Source: Staphylotrichum longicolle
Lineage: Eukaryota > Ascomycota > Sordariomycetes > Sordariales > Chaetomiaceae
Reading direction: 5' to 3'
Length of the DNA stretch: 64,000 nucleotides
Assembly: GCA_019096155.1 (NCBI GenBank)
Contig: JAHCVI010000005.1
Coordinates: 2,180,468-2,244,467 of the forward strand
Shown here: positions 11,639 to 23,205 of the stretch, piece after piece
Numbering within the stretch: position 1 is the stretch's first letter
How the letters are laid out: every line of letters starts with the position of its first letter
Notes under the pieces: generated by a model
Told to the model about the DNA's origin: nothing
The model's input: only the letters and a program-made list of their open reading frames with translations
Database searches by the model: none
Program-made: the position numbers and the translations under genes

Positions 11639-13414
11639 TTTAGGTTTAGAATTTGGTGTCAACGAGAAAGCTGATCGAGATGGCTGTGTCGAGCAGTGGC
11701 CATACCTGAGGAAGGAGAGAACTCCCTCGAGGTTTATATAGCGTTGTTCACCACAGCTTCATGCTCGGCGGAGAAAATAGGGGCCATGTCGTTTGCCTGA
11801 CAGATTACCTTGCGCGGGCGATAGTGACTCTCCTGGCACCCATAACATCGGCAAGATCTGTAGCCCGTCTCCTGAACCATGTGCTGTCAGTGAGATGTCT
11901 GTGCTTGCACACACCAACGTGTTAGGCGAATGATACTCTCACTCGGCTGGAAGGTTGATATTTTCTGGTGTTTACTGCTCAAGTGTCTGCCAATACTCGG
12001 ATCTCATAGCAGGAGCTTACTCATGACCACCCCTATCTCCATGCACCTCGTACCCCGAGGCTTTGTATTGGTGGGCAACGCACACTCGGCAGGGCGCAAC
12101 CAGGGTTTAATGGCGGGTTAAGCGGCTCGGCGCGCAATGCAGTGATGATAACCGGGGTTGGCAGGGTTGCATCTCAACGTCTTCTGGGACTAAAATAAGC
12201 TTAAAAAGGTGGTGGCGAGCTTCTCGGCTGTATGCCCTTCACCTCCCACTCTCATTTTAGTCCCAGGCAGCAGCAGACAGGCCGTCCATAATCAAGCAAT
12301 TGCCTCGGCAACTCCCAGATTTCATATGTTTTAGTCCGTTACTTGTCGAGAAATGAGAAGGAACAGGCCTGGCTCCATATATCCCCTTGCACATGTTGGC
12401 ACCACTCTCCTCCCGGTCCCTGACGTGGGATTAGGCACCCTTCCTTAGGACTCCCTAACCCAAACCGGCCATCCCAGCTTTGACCGAGATATCCTATCGC
12501 TTATGTTAAAGCGGGCATGGACAGTGGAAGTTGTGATGCGTCAATTTCATCACAGCCTCTCACCCATCATCACGCTCAGGGGTGACGCTGACCGGAAGAT
12601 GAGACGCCGGCTTGGCTCTGTCGGATGCCACAACCAAGCAAACCGCAGCAGAGACAGTGTCTGTTTGCCACAAGCCAAACTCCCCTCCCATTCTACCCAA
12701 ACATCTCCCATTTCATACAAACCTGCTCCGTCGTCAAGATCGGTGGGGAAGCGAAGTACTGACGGATGGCGTTGAGCCATTTCGTGCCCTGGTGTATTTC
12801 ACCTATCCCGAGAATACAGACAGATACACGGGATGGGACCAAAGTCTCTGGCAGAAGAGCCGGATCTCTTTGGGTCGGCTGTGACGGTCTCTTCAAAGTA
12901 AAAGTAAAGGAGAGAAAAGGGCTTGGCTGCCATGTTGACGTCCCGGGCATTGTCTGAGAGCTACCGTTTACCGGTTTTTTCGCAGCTGTGGCTGTGAGCT
13001 TCAATGATGAACCCTTTGCTTGAGATAGTGAAGGTGTCAAGAGAACACCAGGGTCTTCCCAACTTGTTCCAAAACGCAGGCGACGCCAGCTCTCCAAACC
13101 GACTTTACGTTCGGAGACGGCCTGGCCTCACCATCACCCAGTGTGCCCATCTTGGAAGAAAAACTGAGATGGACTTGGAGCATAGATGACCGAGAAGTGG
13201 CCCCAGGCGTTTTTCACAACGTGCCCTGATATATGCTACCAGCTGAACCCTCATCTGCCCAAACCGCCAACATGTGCAAGTGTCGACGGGTGTGTACACG
13301 TAAAACGCTTGCCAACAAGCAATGACCCAAAACGCCCGCAACGCCGCCGTCCCAATGTCCATCCCGCCCAGCCCAGCACCACGCCCTCCTCGTTCTCCCC
13401 TCTTATGCATCCCA
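11639..13414. other. intergenic stretch, no gene recognised
   Basis: The first few hundred bases are the likely promoter of the secreted protein gene on the minus strand. The rest holds only short overlapping frames; the part next to 13.4 kb is the presumed 3' untranslated region of the Vps24 gene. Confidence 0.5.
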
Positions 13415-14219
13415 CTAACTCCGGAGTGCCTCCAGTCGGTTCCTCATCTGGTCCATCATGGCCTCCGTATCCTCCTCGTCCTCCTCCTCCGCCTGCTGCT
13501 GGGCCGGCACCTGCTGCTGCTGCTGCTGCTGCGGCAGCGGCACGCTCGGCAGCGGCCCGGCCGTCTCCATGCGATCCTTCAGAATCTCCCCGAGCACCTT
13601 GTCCACCTCGCCCTCGGCCTCCTCTTCCTCCTCCTCGAACGCATCCCCGTCCACGGGCAGCATCTCCCCGGCCATCTCCTCGATGACGCCCGCCTTCATC
13701 AGCTCCACGCTCAACTCCTGCATGGTCTGCGCGAACTGCGGCAGGCGGATCAGCGAGTTGACGTCCTTCATGATGCCGACGCTGGCCTTGATGCTGCCCT
13801 CGATGCGGCGCAGCGCGAAGGCCTCGCTGACCTGCATCTGGACGCTCGCGAGCTGGGCGCGGCCCGTGACGAGGCGGGCGCCGGCCTTGCGCGTGCGGAT
13901 CAGCTCGCGCGCGAAGTCACGGACCTCGCGCTGGGCCTGCTTTTGGCGCGAGGGGTCGCCGCGCTGGGCGCGCTTGTTGGCGGCGATGATGAGGTTCTTG
14001 GTCTTGGTCTCGGTGGCTTTGATCTGGGCGATGTCGCGGTCGAGCTTGCGCATGTTGGCGCGGAGGAGGGCGTTACATTTTCGAAACTGAATTTGTGTTG
14101 TTGTTTGGTCAGTTATAGGGGCGGTCGTTGTTGTGGTTGAGGGAGTGGGGGGGGAACGGGGTGTAACGGACCTGGGCCTGGGGGTCTGGCTTCGCAAACA
14201 TGTTCCTGAGCGTCTCCAT
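13415..14219 (-). CDS. vps24: ESCRT-III subunit Vps24 (CHMP3 type)
   Basis: The model has exons 14172-14219 and 13415-14086, giving 239 residues. Exon 1 encodes just METLRNMFAKPDPQAQ, matching the amphipathic N-terminus and PDP motif of Vps24 proteins. Exon 2 has the basic helix 1 (RKCNALLRANMRKLDRDI), the MKDVNSLIRLPQ segment diagnostic of Vps24, an acidic linker, a Gln run of seven encoded by a CAG-type repeat and a C-terminal helix MMDQMRNRLEALRS that fits the MIM1 consensus for Vps4 binding. Vps24 caps Snf7 filaments at endosomes and helps recruit Vps4 during multivesicular body formation. The poly-Gln insert before the MIM is the only unusual feature. The start is fixed by the N-terminal motif and the phase of the 85-nt intron. 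Confidence 0.95.
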
Positions 14220-15496
14220 GGCTGCGGTGGCCGCTGTCGGCAGGAGACGAGCTGAGGGTTTTCTGCGCTCAATGGCCCGCGGAGTATGGATCCGCGGCTG
14301 TTGGACAATCTGCCGCGATGGCGGGTGCGCTGTGGTGGGTTGGATTGCGCGGAACTGACGCTGACGTCGTTGGGATGCCTCGGCCAAGCGTTTGAGCCTC
14401 ATCAGGTGCCCTGGAAGCTGAGCCAGGGGGCCTGGGCAACCACTCAGCGGAGAGCCCCGCAGTGGAGAGCAGCGCACTTGAACCCCGCCATGGCTGCTGC
14501 AAGGGCCCAACGAACAAGCCAACTCTTCAAGCCGATCGACGTACGGAGTACTTCCAAGTAGTGTTTGCCACGTCGATTTCTGCTTTCTTTTTATTGTTAT
14601 TTTCCTTTTCTTCTCCCTACCTCACTACAAAAACTGTGGTGGCTCTTGCAGCCCTTGAGCCGGTCTGCCAACAGAGGACCCGTCACTGTCACAGCTCACT
14701 CTCTCCTCGTGTTTGGCAATCATGGTTTCCAATGAGTGGCAAGGCTGAGAAACAACTCACGGTCTGCAACCAAGGTTTGCACACACGGCAAAACCAGGCG
14801 ACTGGTTTCCCTCAGCGTGTATTTAATGCGTCTTCGCTCAATGCTATGTTCCCAATTTGAGTTTCCCGCTCTTGCTCTGATCCAACCCACTCACCCCTCG
14901 TTGAAAGCTGAGCCGAGTTCCTGGGCAAGGCCAACCCATGCAACACAGCCTGGTCAACTTCTTGACTAATTCACGTGTACAACGTAAAAGCATAGATTAT
15001 AGACACAACAACCAAGCCATAGGTATTGCTGCTTCCAAATGAACCAAGTCAACAGTTGAAGGTTTCGAAGCTCGAACCGGACTCCACTCCGCAGCTGCAA
15101 GTGGAGGAGAGCGCTGGCGGCCTAGGCGCCCTCAGCCCTGCCGGATGGCCCGTGCCAGTTTGGTCTTTGGGCTTCTGACGAATTCCACCGTCACCCTGCA
15201 AGGCAAGGCAGTGCAGACCGCGGCAGCCTCACAAACAGCCCACTCAAACGCGCCTTCTTCTTCCTCTGAAACTCCTACCTCGAGTTTTCTGTTTCTCTCC
15301 CACCAACATACCATCTTCTCTGCAGACTCAACATTGTCTCTACCACGACACCCAGACACTCCAAACCACGATTCTTAGTCTTTTTGAGTAACAAAAAGTT
15401 GGTTCTTGACAACCCCGAGCTACCCCTCCTCAACCTCCTCCACAGCTCTGCAATTTCTCGGCACTCGACTCACATTTAAGCCATCCATAGATCACA
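14220..15496. other. divergent spacer between Vps24 and p23 genes
   Basis: This 1.28 kb spacer must contain both promoters. The 200 bases before the p23 start are CT-rich (CTTCTTCTTCC, TTTCTCTCCC), a common 5' leader feature in filamentous fungi. I see no further gene. Confidence 0.5.
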
Positions 15497-16495
15497 ATGG
15501 CGACCAGCAAAGTGACACCCGAGGGTAAGTTCATTATGAATCTCCTGCGATTGTGCCCTCCGACCTCGTCCATCGCCATTCGAGCTGCGACGGAGCTTCG
15601 TCCTTACCCCGCCCCGCCCCGCCGTTTTCCGCTAACCAAACCTCCCGCCTGTAGTCCTCTGGGCCCAGCGCTCGTCCAACGTCGACGCCGAGAAGAACTT
15701 CATCTACCTGACCATCAACATTCCCGATGTGCCCAAGAACAAGTTCAGCCTCGACCTCAAGCCGACGGGCCTCAGCTTCGAGGGCACCTCGGACACCCTC
15801 AAGAAGACGTACCACCTCGAGCTCGAGTTCTACGCCGAGATCGACCCCGCGGAGAGCAAGGTCAACCACACGGCCCGCGACGTCGAGATGAAGCTGCGCA
15901 AGAAGGAGCTGGGCGAGACCTACTGGCCGCGCCTGCTCAAGGATTCCAAGAAGGCCCATTTCCTCAAGACCGACTTCGACAAGTGGGTTGATGAGGACGA
16001 GCAGAACGAGGCCCCCGATGATGACTTTGCCAACTTTGGCGGCGCCGGCGGTATGGGCGGTATGGGTGGCATGGGCGGCATGGGTGAGTGACCCTGGTTT
16101 CTTCCTCTCCCTCCCTTCGCAACAGAGCCCGGTGGGGATGGTGTGTTGGCTGCCCGCTTCCTTCTCAATGATCTCACACGAAGGTGACCCAACAGGAGGA
16201 CTTCCGGGCATGGGTGGTATGGGTACGTAAACGAGAGCCTGAGCTTGGCTGGCAAGGGAGCTGCATAACACCCACTGCACAACGAGCCCTTTCCCGTAGC
16301 ACGCAGCCCGCTAACTGTATACTTCCAGGCGGCGACTTTGGCGGCATCGACTTTTCGAAGCTCGGCGCTGATATGCCCGCTGGCGATGAGGATGACGAGT
16401 CAGACGACGACATGCCGCCACTCGAGGGCGACGAGGAGGAAGCCGAGAAGGCCGAGGACGCCAAGGATGCCAAGGAGGTGGTCACCAGCTCCTAG
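15497..16495 (+). CDS. wos2: Hsp90 co-chaperone p23 (Sba1/Wos2 type)
   Basis: The model has four exons, 15497-15524, 15655-16083, 16196-16222 and 16329-16495, giving 216 residues. The CS domain starts at VLWAQRSSNVDAEKN and includes NHTARDVEMKLRKKE and YWPRLLKDSKK, the conserved p23 face that binds the Hsp90 N-terminal dimer in its ATP state. A Gly/Met-rich linker (repeated GGMGGM) follows, then a long acidic tail ending KEVVTSS. Exon 3 is only 27 nt, flanked by phase-1 introns, and encodes part of the Gly/Met linker, so it can be skipped without a frame change. The product is expected in cytosol and nucleus, stabilising Hsp90-client complexes. The gene has no frame damage. Start choice follows the ATG preceded by ATCACA and the 10-residue lead into the CS domain. 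Confidence 0.95.
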
Positions 16496-18084
16496 GAGAA
16501 GCAGCTGTCAGGATCACCGGCCATCACCGCGTTTTGAGGCCCATGGACCGATGTCTCGAGTCCGACCCGGGGAAGGCTACGACGCTATGAACAGGAATCA
16601 GCAAAACGGTTTATGAGTGCCTTTGCCATTGGCGCTCAGGAGCAGCGCCCGCGGCGGAACAATCACATGTATTGAGACAGGTCTATTCTTGCTCTTGGCG
16701 AATGGAGCTCTTCCGTACTCTCAGCTGGGTGTTGTCATCGCGTCCTTTTGCTGTGAATTTGCTGATTTGTATGCATTAAGTGGTGTGGAAGAGTCTTAGA
16801 AGGAGACTAATATGGTAAACCTTGGAACCAACGCGACTCGGACAGTTCATCCGAACTTGAACTCAACCGCAGAAACTTGAGTCCATCAAGTGAAGTTGAA
16901 AGTTTGCGATTCAATGAGGCACCCTGCAGCCGCAAGCGTTAGGTGAGTTTCTTTGTCCCAATCCCCACAGAGGCGCCATTGTCTTCTCCTCTTTGGTTCA
17001 GACGAGGATCGCCCCCCAATCCTGGGTCACCAGGGCGCGGGTTGTCTTTTATAACCCCAAGGGGGCAGGACCAATCTTGCTTGCTCCACAGTGCCACATT
17101 TGACTTCGTGGTCGCTCAGTCACCCTCGCGAGGTTGCAACCCGATTTCGATCGGAGTGTGTGACGGATTAAGCGGTGAGGCACTTTACCTTCTCCGAGAA
17201 ACACTCACCAAGCCGTCAGGTTGGTTGGATGTTGGCCCGTTGGTGCTGGCAGATTTGAACCAACATAACCGAGGAGGGGGGGTTCATATCTCTGCTCACA
17301 CCCAACTCACGCCCTCAGTCCACAACTCAACCTCCCCCAGTCATTCGCATTCCCCCCTTGCCCTTTGTTGGCTCTAAAAAATCTGCTCTAGTTTCAACAG
17401 CGACGTCCAGAGATAAAGAAAAGTACCTTGAACAAACAACAACAATGTCCCCCTCAGCACACCCTCCTCCTGGCTGCAACAACAACAACAACGACGACGA
17501 CGACGTCAACAGCGCAAGCCTGGTGTGGTACAGACCCAGCCACAGACACAAACAGAGAAGTACAACAGAAGACAGAGCCGTCGTCATCCTCTGGAGCCGG
17601 GCCGACACACGGATGACGGGACAGCCCCAACTCGGTACACGGCGAAAGAGGCAGCCGGGTTCGTGAGGCTGGGGGCGTGTCTGGTTGCGTGGCCGGCTGA
17701 TGAGGTTTGGAGGGACCCCCTTGGAGTGGACGATGGGGGTGAAGAGGGGACTGCTGGCTTGGGAGGAGGCTGAATGTGAGGGGAGAGGGGAGGGAAGGAG
17801 AAAGGGGAGAGGGGATAGTGGGTATAATGGGAAAGGGGGGAGTGGATATATCGGGGAAGAGCCACGGGAAAGTACTTGGGTATGAGATGTGGCAGGGAGG
17901 GGAGATAGTTAAGAAGGTTTGTTTATGGATTGTGGTGGTGTGAATGGTGAGGCGGAGGGGCTGGACGCGGAGATGGGTGTCGCGCTTGAGGGAACGTGGG
18001 ATTCACAGCACTCGTCTCTATTGAGCTATTTGAGCACACCAACCCCCATCTCAACCCTCTCTGCAAAACCAACCCCTCACTCCC
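16496..18084. other. intergenic stretch with AAC/GAC microsatellite and a doubtful small ORF
   Basis: An open frame at 17445-17666 (73 residues, start MSPSAHPPPGC) follows a favourable AACAACA leader, but most of its character comes from the AAC/GAC microsatellite (about 17478-17511) that encodes Asn5-Asp4. Another frame over 17525-17773 reads TAPTRYTAKEAAGFVRLGACLV, which looks protein-like, but I could not connect the two. No family is recognised. The remainder is GA-rich around 17.7-17.9 kb. Confidence 0.3.
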
Positions 18085-19708
18085 CTACGCCACCGTAAAG
18101 CTCGCAACCCCCACACTCCCCCCGAGCGCCTTGGTGGCATAATTAAACACGGCCCACCGGTACCCCAAAAAGAAGGCCCAGCCCGTGTACAGATCATACA
18201 CGCCGCCGACGGCGACAAACGCGGCGCCGTCAAGGCTGTACTCGAACCGCGCCTTGTGGTCGCCGCTCGCGCGCGCGTCCATGCTCGCGCGGAACCACAC
18301 CTTCTTGGTGCCCGCGGGCAGCGGCACCGCCTGCTTGAGGGTGCCCAGGTCGAGCGTCGTGCCGGACCACTCGTCGATGGTTTGGTTGAAGACGGCCGCG
18401 ATCTGCAGACTGGTGCCGTCGCGGTGCACGCCGACGTAGGCGCTGCGGTCGCGGAAGGCGGCGAGCCCCGCGCGGTCGCCGTCGGCCATGCGCGAGACGT
18501 CGAGCTCGACCGCCGCCGAGGGGAACTCGCCGTGCACGCGGTGGGTGAGCGTGTTGCGCGCGGCGTACAGGTCGGCGGTGACGCTGGCCGTGGAGAGCGT
18601 CAGGCCCGTGTCAGGGGAGAGCGCGTACTTGGAGGTGTCCGGGTTGTGGTTCCATTCAAAGGTGGGCGGGAGGGAGGTCAGCGCGGTGAAGGCGTAGGAG
18701 CGCGTCCAGGGGAAGTTGAGGGGCTTCGCGGCCGGGAGGGGAGCGGGTAGCGGGTGCCCCAGGCGCCGTTGGTGGCGTTGGTGACGAGGGTGGGGAAGCC
18801 GTCGGCCTGGAAGGTGATGGGCGCGAGCACGGGGAGGCGGCCGGAGGGGTAGGCCCAGGTGAAGGACATGAAGTACCAGTCGCCCTTGGCGTCTGGATCA
18901 GGCTGCCCTGGTGCGGAGCGCCGCCGCCGGGGACGGGGGAGGCGACGCTGTCGGCGAGGGGCTTGCCCTCGTAGGGGCCCCAGGGGGAGGCCGACTTCCA
19001 CACGTAGGCGGTGCTGCCCGGGTGGTCGTTGAGGATGTAGTAGGTGCCGTTGATCTTGTACATGCGGTTGCCCTCGACGCTGTCGGCGCCGACCTGGCCG
19101 GGGACGAGGACCTTCTCGGTGCGGGCAATGCTCAGACCGTCGGGGGCGAGCTGGGTGACGTTGACCTGCTTGCCGCCGTCGTAGGTATAGACAACGTACA
19201 TGGTGTCGTCGTCGTCGATCAGCAGGCCGTTGTCGTAGAAGCAGACGCCACCGCCCAAGTTCGCGGCCTGGGTCCAGGGACCCTCGGGGTTCGGGGCCGT
19301 GAAGACCCAGGTGATCCAGAAGTTGGTGCAGCCGATCCAGTACCACGTTTTGTTACTCTTGCGGTAGCGCAGGGTCGAGGCCCAGGTGCCTCCGCGGTAA
19401 GCCCGCTCGCCGGTGGCGGGCAGGTTGTAGCCATCTCCAAAGTTTAGGCGCGGGATCGAGTGGCCGACGAACTCCCAGCTGACGAGGTCGTACGACCTGA
19501 GGATGGGGGCGCCGGGGCTGTAGTGGAAGTTGGACGCCGAAAAGTAAAAGGCGCCATCCGGCCCCGTCGAGATGTCATTGTCGGGAAAGTCCTCATACAG
19601 CACGGGGTTCGTGAACGTCTTGGGCGTGCAGCCAGGCGCTGCTTGGGCCCCGAGGAAGGGGGTGTTGACCAGGAAGGCCAAGCCCGCGAGGAGTGTTGAC
19701 TTGAGCAT
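18085..19708 (-). pseudogene. GH43-family glycosidase (beta-xylosidase/arabinofuranosidase type), frame broken twice
   Basis: From the ATG at 19708 the frame encodes a signal peptide MLKSTLLAGLAFLVNTPFLG and then a GH43 five-bladed propeller: NPVLYEDFPDNDIS near residue 40 with the expected catalytic Asp, SASNFHYSPGAPI, and VEGNRMYKINGTYY carrying the presumed general-acid Glu. A C-terminal lectin-like domain of the GH43 accessory type ends SVGVASFTVA. It should release xylose or arabinose from hemicellulose outside the cell. Two single-base losses interrupt the frame, near 18893 (between GSLIQ and AKGDWYF) and in the C/G run at about 18732-18743 (before PAAKPLNFPW). Protein similarity resumes at once in the new frame each time and no stop substitutions are seen, so sequence error is as likely as real inactivation. 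It is divergent from the AA9 gene. Confidence 0.85.
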
Positions 19709-20653
19709 CGTGATGGGCTCACGAGTGGACGTGACAGCAACAAGCGTCAAGGTTGCCGAGCCTCATCCCGGGCAAGGTGTGTTGATGGGTCCAATCTAAT
19801 ATATATCCTGTACTTACAGTACATCCCACAATCTTATGTGGTGGGCAGGCCAGAGGCAGGGGGGTCTCCATTCAAGGCCCGATGTAGCCCCCTGGGTTCC
19901 ATTGCGGGCTGTGTGCTGCTGGACGGATCGATATCTCGCCGTCGTTTTCGCTTTTCCGCGCGACATTGTCGGGCCTTACTACTCGGGTTGGGTCTTGTTT
20001 CCGACGGCCGGGTCGAGCGTCAATTTCGGAGCCCAGCGTGCTCACCAATCCGGCTCGGACACCAAGTTCCGGCGTGACGGGTCCACGAACGCTGCGAGCC
20101 AGCCCCGTCCTGACCAGGGTTGCCAAGTCTACAGAGTAGGAAACCGTTGCAACCGTTACCACCCCACCTCTGTGGTAGCACTCGATCCCGGGAGATAATC
20201 CCGGTTGGAGCGGTTCCTGGCATCCCCATGCTTCTTTGGGTCGGTTCCCCGCAAAGTGCCGGTTTCTCGTCCCGTTTCCCAGTCGAGCACAGTCGAGGTA
20301 CAATGTGGGTGTGCTCATACAAGCTACCCAGATCCGGAACATGGGCTTGGTGGAATCGCATGGCCCAAGATCTCATGGCGGCTATCATGGATATATGAGA
20401 TGAAGTTGATCACTGCCTGGAAGGTTGAATGTTTTGCGGGAAGCGATCGCGACCAGGTATGTTAATTTGTGATAAAAACGGCTTTTGTTGGGCAACAATC
20501 AAGCAATACCGGCCATCACTACGTCGTGATAGACTGTAATGCATATATTCCGATTGATATCTTTTCGCTGTGGTCCAGAAGTGAATCGTAGAAGACGACG
20601 CCTGCCGTTGTCTGACCTAAACCCGGGAGACATGGCCAAAGCCAATTGCCAAG
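19709..20653. promoter_or_regulatory. shared divergent promoter region of the GH43 and AA9 genes
   Basis: The 945 bases separate two divergently oriented extracellular plant-polysaccharide genes. Words visible here are a CCCCAC at 20162-20167, the reverse complement of GTGGGG which fits the CreA/Cre-1 SYGGRG consensus, and GGCTTT-type words at 20480-20485 and, inverted, at 20638-20643, which fit the loose GGCWWW core bound by XlnR/Xyr1-type activators. These motifs are short and expected by chance, so co-regulation by carbon source is inferred from gene content more than from sites. No other gene is seen. Confidence 0.4.
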
Positions 20654-21766
20654 ATGAAACACTTCAATACTCGCTATCCTTGCGGTCATCACCTCGGTGT
20701 CGGCCCACGGCTACGTTGACAATGCCACGATAGGCGGCCAATTCTACCAGGAAAGTTTCGCCTACCTACGTACCCATTGAGCCCGTTTTCAGCCCTTCCC
20801 TCGTCCTAACCGTCCCCGTCCACAGTTCTACCAACCCTACGGAGACCCGTACATGGGCGCCGGTGCCCCAAAGCGCATCTCCCGCAAGATCACCTCCAAC
20901 GGGCCCGTCCAGAATGTCTCGTCCATCGACCTCCAATGCGGCGGCATCAGCAGCGAGGACATCGTCGGTTCCGAGCCTGCGCCGCTGCACGCGCCCGTTG
21001 CTGCCGGGTCGAGTGTCAACCTGCGATGGACGCTCTGGCCGGACTCGCATATGGGCCCCATCCTGACCTACATGGCGCGGTGCCCGGACGAGGGGTGCGA
21101 CAAGTGGCAACCGGGAGATAAGTGAGTCGTGTCGTCTCTGGTTCAGATAACCACAGTGTGTGTTGAAAGCACACCGAGTGGTTGTTGACGCAAGGCTGGC
21201 CGCCATTGACCCTTGTGATCTAATCATCAGGCCCGTCTTCTTCAAGATCCACCACGACGGCCGACACACCACGGACAAGGCCTACCCCGACGACATCTGG
21301 GCTGTTGTAAGTTTTTTCCCCACACCCTTTAATCACCACTGACCCATCATGGGAATCAAAAACCAGACTCCCCTCATGACGGTCCCCAACCAGGGGTACA
21401 GCTACACCATCCCGCCCTGTCTCGCGCCCGGCTCGTACCTCGTCCGCCACGAGATCATTGTGCTGCACTCGGCCTGGGCGGCGGGCGAGGCCCAGTTCTA
21501 TCCGTCGTGCCACCAGCTGACGGTCTCGGGCAGCGGAAATGTGGTGCCCACGGAGGGCCTGGTCAGTTTCCCGGGGACATACAAGGCGGATGAGGCGGGA
21601 ATATTGTTGAATGTGTGGAATGGTACGTTTGATTCTCACTTTGTGTTCTTTGCTGAGGGTGTTATCCGGTTTGTGTGTGTGTTGAATCGGAGCTAACGGA
21701 ATGTTGGATTCTCCAGCGGGCAACTACACGATTCCTGGCCCGGCGGTGTTCCAATGCCCAGAGTAA
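20654..21766 (+). pseudogene. AA9 lytic polysaccharide monooxygenase, frame break in signal peptide and GA donor in intron 1
   Basis: The model has exons 20654-20750, 20826-21121, 21231-21306, 21367-21622 and 21717-21766. After the signal peptide the product begins HGYVDNATIGGQFYQ, so the N-terminal His needed for the copper brace is present. DSHMGPILTY gives the second His, and AQFYPSCHQL the conserved Gln and axial Tyr. It ends FQCPE without a CBM1. The enzyme would oxidatively cut cellulose or related glucans outside the cell. Two defects are seen. One extra A at 20666-20667 throws the ATG at 20654 out of frame with the otherwise good signal peptide (LAILAVITSVSA). Also, intron 1 begins GAAAGT where GTAAGT is expected, although its branch site CTAAC and acceptor are intact. 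Everything downstream is clean, so sequence error or very recent decay are both possible. Confidence 0.85.
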
Positions 21767-23205
21767 CTTTACCAGTTAGGTATGGGGGAGTCCGTTAGAC
21801 GTGAGGGGTAGGGTTTGGATAATCACAGAAGAGAAGGAAGGTGCAGACCCAGAAAGAGGACCTTGGGTGGTGTTGAAAGTGGAAGTTGTTCTCCTACCTA
21901 AACCACCCGGTCAGCCCGATGAACGGAAATAATCTGCTCAATCGATTCCAGGTTCCGCCACGATGCGGGCGATTGGCGGTGGCTCGTTGGGGAAAGTCAG
22001 ATTGGGCACAGCCAGGTGTTCCTTCCTGGATATAGTGGTTTTTCTGGTCACGTCCTCGCAAAATCAAAGATTCGAAATCGTCAGCGACAATTAACTGAGC
22101 AGGGCAATTTTGCTGCGAGCCGAAGGAGCATTTCTCGAAAATGACCGCCTTCGTGGGCCAACATTCTATTCTCTCCCTCGATGCAAACTCTGTGCCACCG
22201 ACTTGCGTCGATGACCATGATGACCACCTCAACTCCGCCCTTGAGGCGGGCTGCCTCAGGTGAGGGTGGTGTCGACCAATCTCGATTCAAGAGGCGTCGG
22301 CCAACTTGACTTGCACAAGTCCTTGTGTAGCCCCAAGTGACCAGAGACAGCTAGCCTTGAGTAATCAGAGCCCCCAAACGGCATGACAAAGGTGGCACGA
22401 TAAGCTTGTGCCACTTTTGCGCGACTGGTAGCTCAGATTATTTTTTTCCTACGGCGTTTGTGTGGCAAGTGTTGCACAGGTTCTTCCCACCAAAATAGCA
22501 ACCGACCTAGGCTTGATCCTACGCCCCCAATTTACCCTCAAACAACGGCCAAGATCCGGTGCAGAACCCACCAGCACAGCGGGCACAGGACCAAGCCACC
22601 AACTCAACGCGACTAAAACTAAACATAATCTGTTGCCGGCCGGCCTCTGGCCATCCGCCCGAGCGAGGTCGTCAGGATACGGTACGCCCTCTGCGACAGG
22701 AAGGACTCTGAACGAGACCAAGCCTCCGCCTAGCAGACCGGATCATGGCACCCATCTGGCGGGTACAGATCCTCCGGGCTGCCGGACTGCTTGCACGCCG
22801 TGTGGTGCAGCAGGCCGCGGCTTCCATCGGAGACCAAGATGAAACAGACGTCGACCTCTCTTGAGGGTGTTCGAGGATCGTGATCGGGTCTCTTGGGCCG
22901 GTGGAAGATGACAGGAATCACAGGATGTTTGCTGTGCAAGACTGATGGCGGTCGACGGCGGGCTACTGAGGGGACGACTCAAACTCGGAGGAGCTCAAGC
23001 AATGGCGAGATCTTGAGTATAAGAGCTGCTTCGATCTCCACGACACAGAGCTTCATTCCATTCGACATCAGCGATCACATCCTCATCTTTCAGCGACTTC
23101 TTCGTCTTTTCCTTCTCACTAATACATATTTTTCAATCAAGAGCTGCTGCGCGCCTCTAGACTTTTACCACTATTTAAAGTACCTTAACAACACCACCAA
23201 CAACA
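21767..23205. other. intergenic stretch, no gene recognised
   Basis: It contains the 3' flank of the AA9 gene, and a presumed promoter with GAGTATAAGAGC near 23017-23028 and an AACAACACCACC leader before the ATG at 23206. Open frames in the middle overlap on both strands and resemble nothing known. Confidence 0.45.

Noticed and set aside
13458..14140. Long plus-strand frames opposite Vps24
   Set aside because: They are antisense shadows of a clearly conserved coding exon; the Leu/Ala/Ser-rich text reflects complement codons.
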